A program made the translations under genes and the position numbers. A stretch of 64,000 nt of DNA from Streptomyces griseorubiginosus (lineage in GTDB: Bacteria; Actinomycetota; Actinomycetes; Streptomycetales; Streptomycetaceae), in contig NZ_KQ948736.1 of NCBI RefSeq assembly GCF_001514195.1, positions 687,328 through 751,327 of the forward strand, given 5' to 3'. Under the pieces are notes generated by a model. The model saw nothing but the letters and a program-made list of their open reading frames with translations. It was not told the DNA's origin and did not search any database. Positions 23,906 to 34,212 of this stretch are shown here, piece after piece. Within the stretch, counting starts at the first letter, position 1; each line of letters opens with the position of its first letter.

Positions 23906-25260
23906 GCCGACTCCCCCGGCTCCGCGGACACCCGCCGCCCCGGCTCCGCGGACACCCGCCGCCCCGGCTCCGCGGACACCCGCCGCCCCGGCTCTACAGA
24001 CACCCGCCGCCCCGCCCCAGAGGGCAGCTTCGACGCCGGCCCGGACGGCAGGTGCGCCCCCTCTCCGGACGGCAGGTGCGCGCCCTCTCCGGACGGCAGG
24101 TGCGCCCTCTCCCCGGAGGACAGGTGCGACCCCGCCCCGGACAGCAGTCGCGGCCCCGGCTCCAGCGGCAGACGCGCGCACACCGAGAACCCTCCCTCGT
24201 CCCGTGGTCCCGCGCTCAGCGTGCCGCCCAGGGCCGTGACCCGCTCGCGCATGCCGGTGAGACCATGGCCGGGCCGCGGCGGACGGTCCGGGTCCGCGGC
24301 CCCGTCGTCGTCCACCCGTACGGTCAAGTGGTCCTTCCCGTAAGCCAGTTCCACCCGCACCTCCGCCGGCCCCGCATGCCGGGCCGCGTTCGTCAGGGAC
24401 TCCTGCACGATCCGGTAGACGGCCCGGTCGAGCGGAGCCGGCAGGGCGCACTCCTCGCCCGTGACGCTCAGGTCGACGGAGAGTCCCGCCGCCCTCGCCC
24501 GCTCCACGAGCAGCCCGGGGGTGCCGGTGGGCTCGTCGGTGCGCAGGACCTCCAGCGTGGCCCGCAGCTCGCGCATGGCCTCGCCGCCCGCCTCCTGGAT
24601 GGCGAGCAGGGCGGGTGGCACCTCCTCGCCCCGCTTGCGGGCCAGGTGGACGGCGACTCCCGCCTGGAGCTTGACGATGGAGATGCTGTGGGTGAGGGAG
24701 TCGTGCAACTCCCTTGCTATGCGCAGGCGTTCCTCGCCGGCTCGGCGCAGCGCGGCCTCCTCGCGGGTCCGCTCGGCCTCCAGGGCACGCTGTTCGGTCT
24801 GGCGCAGGTAGGCCTGCCAGTTGCTGCCGGCGAGGCCGGTCACGACCCCGCACAGGAACCAGCCCGCCAGCAGCGCGGTCTTCTCCACGGCCTCGTGGAC
24901 GGTCGGGCCCGTGGCGGCGTAGGCGGCGAGGAAGAGCCCGCTCGCCCCGGCCGCCCACCCCCGGCGCCCCTGCTGGGAGGCCAGGTGCACGGCGGCGAAG
25001 ACGGACAGCGCGCCGAGGGGCCCAGGGTGGGCGTGCAGGACGTAGGCCGCTCCGCTCAGCGTGGACACGGCCAGCACCGCCACCGGGACCGCGCGGTGGA
25101 ACGCGAGCGCGGCCGAACTCACCACGAGGAGGCCTTGGTCGAGGGCGGTCGTGTCCTTGTCGAAGGCCGCCGCGACCAGGGCGAGGGCGCCGACCACGAC
25201 CGCCAGGGCCAGGTCGGCGAGGCGCTGTGAGACGGTCGAGTCGACCGAGTGCCCGCTCAT
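23902..25260 (-). CDS. NarL-type sensor histidine kinase with repeat tail
   Basis: 452 residues. About four membrane helices in residues 12-145 form a compact sensor without a large outside domain. The HisKA_3 dimerisation helix carries His186 (RELHDSLTHSISIVKLQAG), and the ATPase domain has TNAARHAGPAEV and GHGLTGMRERV. From about residue 360 to the end the protein is two blocks of 8-residue repeats (AHLPSGEG-type, then RRVSAEPG-type). These are absent from ordinary members and look like minisatellite expansion. ATG 25260 was chosen over an upstream in-frame start at 25311. The response regulator follows with a four-base overlap. Confidence 0.93.
   Translation of the reverse strand: MSGHSVDSTVSQRLADLALAVVVGALALVAAAFDKDTTALDQGLLVVSSAALAFHRAVPVAVLAVSTLSGAAYVLHAHPGPLGALSVFAAVHLASQQGRRGWAAGASGLFLAAYAATGPTVHEAVEKTALLAGWFLCGVVTGLAGSNWQAYLRQTEQRALEAERTREEAALRRAGEERLRIARELHDSLTHSISIVKLQAGVAVHLARKRGEEVPPALLAIQEAGGEAMRELRATLEVLRTDEPTGTPGLLVERARAAGLSVDLSVTGEECALPAPLDRAVYRIVQESLTNAARHAGPAEVRVELAYGKDHLTVRVDDDGAADPDRPPRPGHGLTGMRERVTALGGTLSAGPRDEGGFSVCARLPLEPGPRLLSGAGSHLSSGERAHLPSGEGAHLPSGEGAHLPSGPASKLPSGAGRRVSVEPGRRVSAEPGRRVSAEPGRRVSAEPGESA
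23917..24012 (-). repeat. Four 24-bp repeats encoding RRVSAEPG
   Basis: Units at 23917, 23941, 23965 and 23989, each 24 bp; the first three are identical (CGGCTCCGCGGACACCCGCC core) and the fourth has a few changes giving RRVSVEPG. Located at the extreme C-terminus of the kinase. Confidence 0.9.
24041..24160 (-). repeat. Five imperfect 24-bp repeats encoding LPSGEGAH
   Basis: Units begin at 24041, 24065, 24089, 24113 and 24137 (CCGGACGGCAGGTGCG core, decaying toward the kinase core). Same period as the neighbouring RRVSAEPG array but unrelated sequence. Confidence 0.85.
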
Positions 25261-25428
25261 CCCCCACACGCTAGACCGCTCCGGCGACACCGGCGTCAGC
25301 CCTGTGGACAACTCCCGCGCTACTCCCCAGGGAGTACTCCTGCGCCCGGGCCGCCCTCACGGACGCAGCGCCAACTCTCTTCGGCCGTACGACGACCGCC
25401 ACCGGGGCCGGGGCGCACGCTGCTGTCC

Positions 25429-26433
25429 ATGCCCACACCCTTCCGGTACACCCAGCCCCAGCCGCCGAAGGCCGCGACCGGCCGAGTCGCCGAGGTCTAC
25501 GCGCAGCTGTCCCGCGACTTCGGCATCGCCGAACCCGTCACCTTCGTGGCCCTCTCCTCCGCGCCGGAGCTCCTCGCCCCCGCGTGGGCGCTGATGCGCG
25601 AGTCACTGATCGCGGGTCCCGGCAGCCGCACCGGCAAGGAGCTGGCGGCACTCGGGGTCTCGCTGGCCAACCGCTGCCCGTTCTGCGTGGACGCGCACAC
25701 CCTGCTGCTGCACGCCACCGGGGACCACGCCCTCGCCGAACGTGTCGTCCGAGGAGAGCGGCCGGAGAACGAGGACCACGCGCGCGTACTGGAGTGGGGC
25801 AGGCACACGCGCGTGCCGGGTGGCCGGGGTGCCGGACCGTACCCGTTCCCGCGCGAGGACGCCCCCGGCTATCTGGGCACCGCGTTCGCCTTCCACTTCA
25901 TCAACCGGATCGTCTCCGCGCTGCTCACCGAGAACCTGCTGCCGGGCAACGCCCAGCGCTTGAGGGCGGTGCGCAGTCTGGCGGGCCGGACGCTCTCCCG
26001 GACCGTGCGCCGGCCGGCCCGGCCGGGGGCGTCCCTCGCGCTGCTCGACCTGCCCGATCCGGGCGAGGCCCCCGCGTGGGCGGACGGCACCCCGGTGGGA
26101 CTCGCGTACGCGGCGCTGCTGCGGGCCGCCATGACGGGTGCCGGGCTCCTCGGCACCGACGACCAGGATCTGGTGGAGGAGGTCCTGCTGGACTGGGACG
26201 GCTCGCATCCCCCGCTGGACCTCCGCACTTTCCCGGACCGGCGGGAGCGTCCCGGGGCACGGCTGGTGCTGCTGGCCGCGCTCGCGCCGTACCGGATCAC
26301 GGACGAGGACGTGGCGGCCTGGCGGCGGCCGGAGCACACCGACCGGTGCCTGGTGCACCTCGTGGCCTACGGGGCGTTCCTGGCCGTGGACCGCATCGAA
26401 TCGGCCCTCCCCCGCAGCGTCGCCAGGGCCTGA
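25429..26433 (+). CDS. Carboxymuconolactone decarboxylase/AhpD-like protein
   Basis: 334 residues. An AhpD-like all-helical domain lies at about 20-110 with the redox motif Cys83-P-F-Cys86-x-x-x-His90 (RCPFCVDAHT). The second half (about 150-330) is an extra helical region with no motif I recognise, longer than a plain AhpD protein. The CxxC-His triad suggests peroxidase or thiol-redox activity rather than muconolactone decarboxylation. ATG 25429 lacks an obvious ribosome site. It is divergent from the histidine kinase operon, with about 170 bp between. Confidence 0.85.
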   Translation: MPTPFRYTQPQPPKAATGRVAEVYAQLSRDFGIAEPVTFVALSSAPELLAPAWALMRESLIAGPGSRTGKELAALGVSLANRCPFCVDAHTLLLHATGDHALAERVVRGERPENEDHARVLEWGRHTRVPGGRGAGPYPFPREDAPGYLGTAFAFHFINRIVSALLTENLLPGNAQRLRAVRSLAGRTLSRTVRRPARPGASLALLDLPDPGEAPAWADGTPVGLAYAALLRAAMTGAGLLGTDDQDLVEEVLLDWDGSHPPLDLRTFPDRRERPGARLVLLAALAPYRITDEDVAAWRRPEHTDRCLVHLVAYGAFLAVDRIESALPRSVARA

Positions 26434-26630
26434 GACGGTCGGCGAATCGGCCCTCGACCACTCCACCGCCCGGACATAAAGGGACACATGACGCATCGAC
26501 GGCAGGGTGCGGTGACGGCCCCACCACGGAGCGAGTTCACACTTCCACCCCACAGGGAGACGTGTGAAACTGTCGTACCGTCCGCAGTGCGGACCCGTCC
26601 GCACCGTCCGTCCCCCACGAAAAGTGCGCC

Positions 26631-27302
26631 GTGCGAACTCTTTCCCTGCCGCTCGCCCTCACCGCGCGCATCTCGCCCGTCGTCGTGCTCGCCGCGGCGG
26701 GCTGGGTGCTGACGTCAGGCCCGGCCGCGACTCCGGCCGCCCAGAAGGAGTCGGCACCGCAGTCCGCCGATCAGCCGTCCTCGGACGGCGGCGCGTCCCC
26801 GGCGGCCACGACGAAGCGGTACTCCGCCGCCCCCGCCCCCTGCGGCAGCATCGGCGCGGCGACGATCAAGTCGCTGGTCCCCGGGGCCAAGACGGCCGGC
26901 AAGGAGATCCCCTCCACGGACCCCGCCCTGCGCCGCACCTGCTCCTGGAACGCGCTCAAGGGGTACGACTACCGCTGGCTCGACGTCTCCTTCGAGATCA
27001 CGGACTCGGAGGCGGAGGCAGCGAAGTCGTACAAGGAGAACGTCACCGCGAAGAGCGGCGGCGGAACCGTTCCCGGGGTCGGTGACGCCGGGTACTCGGT
27101 GGTGAACCTGACCACCGAGGACAAGCAGCAGACCCGTGAGGGCGTGGTCATGATCCAGGCGTCCAACGCGCTGGTGACCGTGACGTACAACGGCAGCGAC
27201 TTCGAGTCGAAGAAGGCGCCCGCCACGGACGAGATCAACAAGGGTGCCATCAAGGCCGCCAAGGAAGCGGTGGCGGCACTGCAAAGCGGTCAGAAGGCCT
27301 GA
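26631..27302 (+). CDS. Exported DUF3558-like protein
   Basis: 223 residues from GTG 26631. An N-terminal hydrophobic signal (LPLALTARISPVVVLAAAGW) is followed by a Ser/Ala/Pro-rich linker (about 30-65). The globular part has CGSIGAATIKSLVPGAK, TCSWNAL and VPGVGDAGYS, which fits actinobacterial DUF3558-type exported proteins with one disulfide (Cys71 and the Cys of TCSW). No lipobox Cys is present after the signal. The ribosome site for GTG 26631 is poor, whereas a good site (GGGAGACGT) precedes a GTG at 26564 in another frame; a frameshift near 26620 could join them. Confidence 0.7.
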   Translation: MRTLSLPLALTARISPVVVLAAAGWVLTSGPAATPAAQKESAPQSADQPSSDGGASPAATTKRYSAAPAPCGSIGAATIKSLVPGAKTAGKEIPSTDPALRRTCSWNALKGYDYRWLDVSFEITDSEAEAAKSYKENVTAKSGGGTVPGVGDAGYSVVNLTTEDKQQTREGVVMIQASNALVTVTYNGSDFESKKAPATDEINKGAIKAAKEAVAALQSGQKA

Positions 27303-27338
27303 GCCGAACCGGCCCGGGCCCCCTGACCGCTTTCGCTG

Positions 27339-28889
<1,551 letters not shown>

Positions 28890-28984
28890 GGGCAGGCCAA
28901 TCGGATCAGGACGGGACGGGATAGGCCGTGCGGGGGCCTCGGGCGGGACCGGGACGGGCGGGGAGGCCTTTCCCGGTCCCGCCA

Positions 28985-29010
28985 CCCCTCCCCTGGACGG
29001 AGGGGAGGGG
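28985..29010 (-). terminator. GC hairpin between oxidoreductase and permease genes
   Basis: CCCCTCCCCT (28985-28994), GGACGG, AGGGGAGGGG (29001-29010). A perfect 10-pair stem lying after the LLM oxidoreductase stop and about 100 bp before the permease start. It may partially terminate transcription or stabilise the upstream message. Confidence 0.7.
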
Positions 29011-29054
29011 GGACAAGGAGTGGGGGGTCGGTCGAGCGGTTCCGGGCGTGGGGG

Positions 29055-30074
29055 TCAGGCGTTGACTGCGGGGATGATCGTGGAGCCGTAGGCGTCGATG
29101 GTCGCTTCCTGGGCGTCGTGCATGTCGTAGACGGCGAACTGGTCGACGCCCAGCTCGCGCAGTGCGTGCAGCTTCTCGATGTGCTTCTCGGGCGGTCCGA
29201 TGACACAGAACCGGTCGACGATCTCGTCGGGCACGAAGGCGGTGTCGGGGTTGTCGGCACGGCCGTGGTGCGAGTAGTCGTAGCCCTCGCGGGCCTTGAT
29301 GTAGTCGGTGAGCTCCTGCGGGACCAGGCCGCCGCCGGTGCCGTACTTGGCCACCAGGTCGGCGACGTGGTTGCCGACCATCCCGCCGAACCACCGGCAC
29401 TGCTCGCGTGCGTGCGCGAGCGCCTCCGGCGAGTCGTCCTCGGTGACATAGGCCGGGGCGGCCACGCAGATCTTGACGTCCGCCGGGTTCCGGCCGGCGG
29501 CCGCGGCCGCGTCCTTGACCGCCTTCACCATGTACTCGGTGAGGTAAAGGTCGGCGAGCTGGAGGATGAACCCGTCGGCCTCCTCGCCGGTCATCTTCAG
29601 CGCCTTGGGCCCGTACGCCGCCATCCAGACGGGGAGTTCGGCGCCCTCCTTGATCCACGGGAACTTGACGACGGTGCCGCCGAGGTCGGCCTCCTGGCCG
29701 GAGCCGAGCGCCCTGATGACCTTCATCGCCTCGCTGATGCGGGCGAGGGTGTTGGGCGTACGGCCCGCGACGCGCATCGCGGAGTCGCCCCGACCGATGC
29801 CGCAGACCGTGCGGTTGCCGAACATGTCGTTGAGGGTGGCGAAGGTGGAGGCGGTGACCTCCCAGGTGCGGGTGCCCGGGTTGGTGACCATCGGGCCGAC
29901 CGTCAACTTCGAGGTGTTGGCGAGGATCTGACTGTAGATCACGAACGGTTCCTGCCAGAGCACGGCGGAGTCGAAGGTCCAGCCGTAGGTGAAGCCGTTG
30001 CGTTCGGCCCGCTTCATCAGGCTGATGACCTTCGAGGCGGGCGGGTCCGTCTGGAGAACGAGTCCGAAGTCCAT
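29055..30074 (-). CDS. LLM-class flavin/F420-dependent oxidoreductase
   Basis: 339 residues of the luciferase-like monooxygenase TIM-barrel family. Features: MDFGLVLQTDPPASKV, VGPMVTNPGTRTWEVTAS, GIGRGDSAMRV, PVWMAAYGPKAL and VIGPPEKHIEKL. Members use F420 or FMNH2. AGGAG ten bases before ATG 30074 and an 11-bp gap after the dihydropyrimidinase stop show cotranscription. In this cluster it could reduce or oxygenate a pyrimidine or hydantoin ring, or act on a downstream semialdehyde; no motif decides. No conventional dihydropyrimidine dehydrogenase is present in the window. Confidence 0.9.
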   Translation of the reverse strand: MDFGLVLQTDPPASKVISLMKRAERNGFTYGWTFDSAVLWQEPFVIYSQILANTSKLTVGPMVTNPGTRTWEVTASTFATLNDMFGNRTVCGIGRGDSAMRVAGRTPNTLARISEAMKVIRALGSGQEADLGGTVVKFPWIKEGAELPVWMAAYGPKALKMTGEEADGFILQLADLYLTEYMVKAVKDAAAAAGRNPADVKICVAAPAYVTEDDSPEALAHAREQCRWFGGMVGNHVADLVAKYGTGGGLVPQELTDYIKAREGYDYSHHGRADNPDTAFVPDEIVDRFCVIGPPEKHIEKLHALRELGVDQFAVYDMHDAQEATIDAYGSTIIPAVNA

Positions 30075-30085
30075 GGGCGCCACTC

Positions 30086-31489
30086 CTAGTTGAGGTACTG
30101 ACAGGTGGAGCGGGGGGTGTAGGCGCCGTGCCCGGCGTGCCCGGTGTACTCCCGCTCGGTGATGACGAGTTCGCCGCGCGAGAGAACCGTCTCGACCCGG
30201 CCGGTGAGGCGCTTTCCTTCGTACGCCGAGTAGTCGACGTTCATGTGGTGGGTCTCGGCGGAGACGATCTGCTCGGCGTTCGGGTCGTAGATCACGACGT
30301 CCGCGTCGGCGCCCGGGGCGATGGTGCCCTTCTTGGGGTACATGCCGAACATCCGGGCCGGGGTGGCGCAGGCGATCTCGATCCAGCGGCGGCGGGTGAT
30401 GTGTCCGTCGACGACGGCCTGGTGGAGCAGGTCCATGCGGTTCTCGACGCCGGGCAGGCCGTTGGGGATCTTCGAGAAGTCGCCGCGGCCGAGTTCCTTC
30501 TGGCCCACGAAGCAGAAGGGGCAGTGGTCGGTGGAGACGACCTGGAGGTCGTTGGTCCTCAGGCCCTGCCACAGCTTGGCCTGATGTTCCTTCGGCCGCA
30601 GGGGAGTTGAGCACACGTACTTCGAGCCCTCGAAGTCCGGCTCGGCGAGGTTGTCCGTCGACAGGAACAGGTACTGCGGGCAGGTCTCGCCGAAGACGTT
30701 GAGTCCTTCGTCCCGCGCGCGTGCCAGCTCGGCCACTGCCTCCATGGCCGAGACGTGCACGACGTACAGGGGGGCGCCGGCGACCTGCGCGAGCTTGATG
30801 GCGCGGTGGGTGGCCTCGGCCTCCAACAGCGCCTTGCGGACCTCGCCGTGATAACGGGGGTCGGTCTCGCCACGGGCCAGCGCCTGCTCGACCAGGACGT
30901 CGATCGCGATGCCGTTCTCGGCGTGCATCATGATCAGCCCGCCGTTCTCGGCGGAGCGCTGCATGGCGCGCAGGATCTGGCCGTCGTCGGAGTAGAAGAC
31001 ACCGGGGTAGGCCATGAACTGCTTGAAGGAGGTGACGCCCTCCTCCACCAGCAGGTCCATCTCCTTGAGCGTCTCCTGGTTCACATCGGAGACGATCATG
31101 TGGAAGCCGTAGTCGATGGCGCAGTTGCCCTCCGCCTTGGCGTGCCAGGCGTCGAGGCCCTCGCGCAGGGTGTGGCCGACGCTCTGCACGGCGAAGTCGA
31201 CGATGGTGGTCGTACCGCCCCAGGCGGCGGCCCGGGTGCCGGTCTCGAAGGTGTCGGAGGCGAAGGTGCCGCCGAAGGGCAGCTCCATGTGGGTGTGGGC
31301 GTCGACGCCACCCGGGATGACGTACTTTCCGGTGGCGTCGATCGTGCGGTCGGCCGTCCATGCCTCGGCAGCGGACGTACCGGTGGCGGCGAGGGCGGTG
31401 ATGCGGCCGTCCTCGATCAGGACGTCGGCGTGGATTTCGTCGGATGCGGTGATGACGAGACCGCCGCGGATGATGGTGCGGCCGGGCAT
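30086..31489 (-). CDS. hydA: Dihydropyrimidinase (hydantoinase)
   Basis: 467 residues, the usual size. It opens the ring of 5,6-dihydropyrimidines or hydantoins to give N-carbamoyl amino acids. Zinc ligands His65 and His67 (GVDAHTHMEL), the carboxylated Lys156 (SFKQFMAYPGV), MMHAENG, YVVHVS and the late VSTDHCPF (Asp general base) are all present. ATG 31489 is the natural start (MPGRTIIRGG). The LLM oxidoreductase follows after 11 bp; the upstream ureidopropionase gene is separated by a repeat/hairpin element. Confidence 0.95.
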   Translation of the reverse strand: MPGRTIIRGGLVITASDEIHADVLIEDGRITALAATGTSAAEAWTADRTIDATGKYVIPGGVDAHTHMELPFGGTFASDTFETGTRAAAWGGTTTIVDFAVQSVGHTLREGLDAWHAKAEGNCAIDYGFHMIVSDVNQETLKEMDLLVEEGVTSFKQFMAYPGVFYSDDGQILRAMQRSAENGGLIMMHAENGIAIDVLVEQALARGETDPRYHGEVRKALLEAEATHRAIKLAQVAGAPLYVVHVSAMEAVAELARARDEGLNVFGETCPQYLFLSTDNLAEPDFEGSKYVCSTPLRPKEHQAKLWQGLRTNDLQVVSTDHCPFCFVGQKELGRGDFSKIPNGLPGVENRMDLLHQAVVDGHITRRRWIEIACATPARMFGMYPKKGTIAPGADADVVIYDPNAEQIVSAETHHMNVDYSAYEGKRLTGRVETVLSRGELVITEREYTGHAGHGAYTPRSTCQYLN

Positions 31490-31530
31490 GGGGTCACGCT
31501 CCGTTCGGTTGTCGAAGATAGTGACGGTCG

Positions 31531-31606
31531 TCTGTGGCTGGTCGCGCCCACGCGGTGGAGCCGCATATGGACGCTGCCCCGCGCCCCTAAAAACAGGGCG
31601 CGGGTG
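31531..31606. repeat. Dispersed intergenic element, copy 1, with hairpin terminator
   Basis: Starts TGGCTGGTCGCGCC and ends in the hairpin CCCGCGCCC (31578-31586) / GGGCGCGGG (31596-31604) with a nine-base loop CTAAAAACA. Related sequences occur at 42747-42786 and 60601-60640. It follows the ureidopropionase A stop on the minus strand and probably terminates that message before hydA. Confidence 0.75.
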
Positions 31607-31619
31607 CCGACGTCGGCTG

Positions 31620-32462
31620 TTACGGCGCCGTCAGCGGCTCGTACGCGTCCGGGCGGCGGTCGCGGTAGAACTGCCAGCGGTCGCGGACCTCGCGGAGCTT
31701 GGCCATGTCCAGGTCGCGGACGACCAGTTCGGTCTCCTTGTCGCTCGCCACCTCGCCCACGAACTGGGCCTCCGGGTCGACGAAGTACGTCGTCCCGTAG
31801 AAGTCGTTGTCGCCCAGTTCCTCCACGCCCACCCGGTTGATCGCCCCGACGAAGTACTCGTTGGCGACCGCCGCGGCCGGCTGCTCCAGCTGCCACAGGT
31901 AGGCGGACAGTCCGCGCGAGGTGGCCGACGGGTTGAAGACGATCTCGGCGCCCGCGAGCCCCAACGCCCGCCAGCCCTCCGGGAAGTGGCGGTCGTAGCA
32001 GATGTACACGCCGATCTTCCCGACCTTGGTGTCGAAGATCGGCCACCCGAGGTTGCCGGGGCGGAAGTAGAACTTCTCCCAGAATCCGGGAACTTGAGGG
32101 ATGTGGTGCTTGCGGTACTTGCCGAGGTACGAGCCGTCCGCGTCGATCACGGCGGCGGTGTTGTAGAGGACGCCGGGCTGCTCCTCCTCGTACATCGGCA
32201 GGATCAGGACGATGCCCAGCTCCTTCGCCAGCGCCTGGAACCGCTTGACGATCGGCCCGTCGGGGATCTGCTCGGCGTACTCGTAGAACGCCTTGTCCTG
32301 GACCTGGCAGAAGTAGGGCCCGTAGAACAGCTCCTGGAAGCACAGGACCTGAGCACCCTGCGCGGCCGCGTCCCGGGCCGCCTGCTCGTGTACCTGGATC
32401 ATCGACTCCTTGTCGCCCGTCCACGCGGTCTGGAAGAGGGCGGCACGAATCACTCTGCTCAT
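31620..32462 (-). CDS. Nitrilase-superfamily beta-ureidopropionase-like hydrolase (copy A)
   Basis: 280 residues. The catalytic triad of the C-N hydrolase family is visible: Glu44 (CFQELFYGP), Lys118 (GKYRKHHIP) and Cys155 (YICYDRHFPEGW). The strong YDRHFPE, WEKFYFRPGNLGWPIF and NRVGVEE segments fit N-carbamoyl-beta-alanine amidohydrolase, which converts the dihydropyrimidinase product to beta-alanine, CO2 and ammonia. A close paralogue of the same length is encoded at 35499-36341. Located between the PucR gene and hydA, transcribed the same way. Confidence 0.93.
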   Translation of the reverse strand: MSRVIRAALFQTAWTGDKESMIQVHEQAARDAAAQGAQVLCFQELFYGPYFCQVQDKAFYEYAEQIPDGPIVKRFQALAKELGIVLILPMYEEEQPGVLYNTAAVIDADGSYLGKYRKHHIPQVPGFWEKFYFRPGNLGWPIFDTKVGKIGVYICYDRHFPEGWRALGLAGAEIVFNPSATSRGLSAYLWQLEQPAAAVANEYFVGAINRVGVEELGDNDFYGTTYFVDPEAQFVGEVASDKETELVVRDLDMAKLREVRDRWQFYRDRRPDAYEPLTAP

Positions 32463-32617
32463 CGGGACCTCCGGTCGCTCGGTGTGCGAGAAGACTAGGA
32501 AGTCCGAAAACCGGCTTTGAGTTGCACGGTGTCACGTCTGCGGGCACCCGGCGTGCCACCGTGTCACCCTTTCGCGAGCCCATGTTTCACCGCCGTTTTC
32601 CCAGGTCATGGCATGTT

Positions 32618-34189
32618 TCAGCTCTGTTGCGCGTCGTGCGCGAGGAGCGCGATGTGCACCGAGGCCGCCTGCTCGAAATCGTCGAGGTCGACGCCGAGCC
32701 GGCCCTGTATCGCCTCCAGCCGGCGATAGAGCGCGGGCCGCGAGACATGGTGGAGCTGGGCCGTGCGGGACTTGTTGCGGCCGGTGGCGAGATAGGTGCG
32801 CAGCACCGCGAGCAGATCGTCCGCGGAACCCGAGCCCGAGTCGCACAGCAGCCCGTCCAGCTCGCGCTCCGCGAAGGACTGCACATGCGGATCGTCCCGC
32901 AACAGCCTGATCAGGCCGCGCAGATGGACGTCCTTGAGGCGTACGACGGCCGGGAGGTCGAGCGCCCCGGACGCGACGGCGTCGGCGACATGCCGGGCCT
33001 CGCGCATCCCGGCGGGCACGTCGTCCCAGGCGGTACGGGGGTCGGCCGCCGCCACGACGGTCCCGGCCAGCCGGGCCGCGAAGTTCGCCGTGAGGACGGT
33101 GGCGTCCTGGTCCCGGGCCAGGCTCAGCAGCACGGCGGTGGCGCCGTCGGCCAGTTCGGCGACGATTCCGGGCAGCCCCAACAGCCTTAGGACACGGTCG
33201 AGTTCGGCGGGGTCGCCGTCCCGCACGACGAGCGGCACGAAGGTGCGCCGGTTGACCGGCAGTCCGGCCGCCCGCGCCCGCGGCAGCAGCTGCCGGGCCG
33301 GTACGACCCCGCTGACCAGGTCGGTGAGCAGGCTCTGCGCGGACTGCTCCTCCCAGGTGTGGGCGGAGGTGCCGCCGAGCATGCGGTGCAGGACGAGGGA
33401 CTCGGCGGCGCGGTCGGCGAGGAGGCGGCCGGTGGCGGTGTCGCCGCGGTAGCCGCACAGCATGATCTGGCCCCAGCGCTCCCCCCGCCCGCCGAGTTCG
33501 GCGCGGATCCAGCCGTCGCCCTCGCTGCCGCCGGCCTGGCGGGCGATGCGCTCCCAGTCGCGCAGCACGTCGTCCACCGCGGACCGCTCCCCCGCGGTGG
33601 CCAGGACACGGTGGGCGAGGTTGGTGACGACGACGGGACAGCCGCTGTGGTGGGCGATCTCGTCCAGCAGGTGCTGGAGCGGGGCGCCCGCGGTGATGAG
33701 TCCGGTGAGGGCGGTCCGCACGGCCTCGGACATGCTGACGGCGGCGAACTTGCGCCGCACCAGCCGGGCCTGAACCTCCTCCGTCAACTCGGCGAAGGGG
33801 AACGGCCGGTGAAGGACGACCATCGGCAGTCCGCACCGCTCAGCGGCCCGGCGCATCGCGTCCGGCGGCGCCGGGAAGGCACGGCCGAGTCCGAGGACCA
33901 CGGCCGCGGCCTCCGCGCGGTGCAGGGACTGGATGTACTCGGCCTGCTTGTCGTCGTCCCCGGCCAGCAGCACCCCGGTGGTGAGGACCATCTCGCCGCC
34001 GCTGAGCATCACCCCGACGTCGGCGGCCTCGGCGACATGGACCCAGCGCACGGCCCGGTCGAGCTGGCCGGCACCGGCCACCACCTCGGGCTCCCCGGCG
34101 AGGACCCGCTCCAGCATGAGGACCTGCCGGACCGACAGGGTCGGCTCCATGGACTCCAGCGGCTCCAGGGGCTCCAAGGTGGTGCTCAT
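32618..34189 (-). CDS. PucR-family transcriptional regulator
   Basis: 523 residues. N-terminal PucR ligand-sensing domain (about 18-140: LSVRQVLMLERVLAGEPEVV, VHVAEAADV, GGEMVLTTG), a central linker/GGDEF-like domain, and a C-terminal CdaR/PucR helix-turn-helix (LLAVLRTYLATGRNKSRTAQ then HHVSRPALYRRLEAI). GAGGGAA lies eight bases before ATG 34189. PucR regulators usually control purine, pyrimidine or amino-acid-derived catabolism, and this one sits in the middle of the cluster, so it probably controls it. A very acidic, repetitive N-terminus (EPLEPLESMEP) precedes the domain. Confidence 0.93.
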   Translation of the reverse strand: MSTTLEPLEPLESMEPTLSVRQVLMLERVLAGEPEVVAGAGQLDRAVRWVHVAEAADVGVMLSGGEMVLTTGVLLAGDDDKQAEYIQSLHRAEAAAVVLGLGRAFPAPPDAMRRAAERCGLPMVVLHRPFPFAELTEEVQARLVRRKFAAVSMSEAVRTALTGLITAGAPLQHLLDEIAHHSGCPVVVTNLAHRVLATAGERSAVDDVLRDWERIARQAGGSEGDGWIRAELGGRGERWGQIMLCGYRGDTATGRLLADRAAESLVLHRMLGGTSAHTWEEQSAQSLLTDLVSGVVPARQLLPRARAAGLPVNRRTFVPLVVRDGDPAELDRVLRLLGLPGIVAELADGATAVLLSLARDQDATVLTANFAARLAGTVVAAADPRTAWDDVPAGMREARHVADAVASGALDLPAVVRLKDVHLRGLIRLLRDDPHVQSFAERELDGLLCDSGSGSADDLLAVLRTYLATGRNKSRTAQLHHVSRPALYRRLEAIQGRLGVDLDDFEQAASVHIALLAHDAQQS

Positions 34190-34212
34190 GACGGTGTTCC
34201 CTCGCTGTGGGC

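Noticed and set aside
29055..31361. Single long minus-strand frame joining the dihydropyrimidinase and LLM oxidoreductase region
   Set aside because: Its first part is an out-of-frame shadow of the dihydropyrimidinase; the LLM oxidoreductase begins at ATG 30074 with its own AGGAG.
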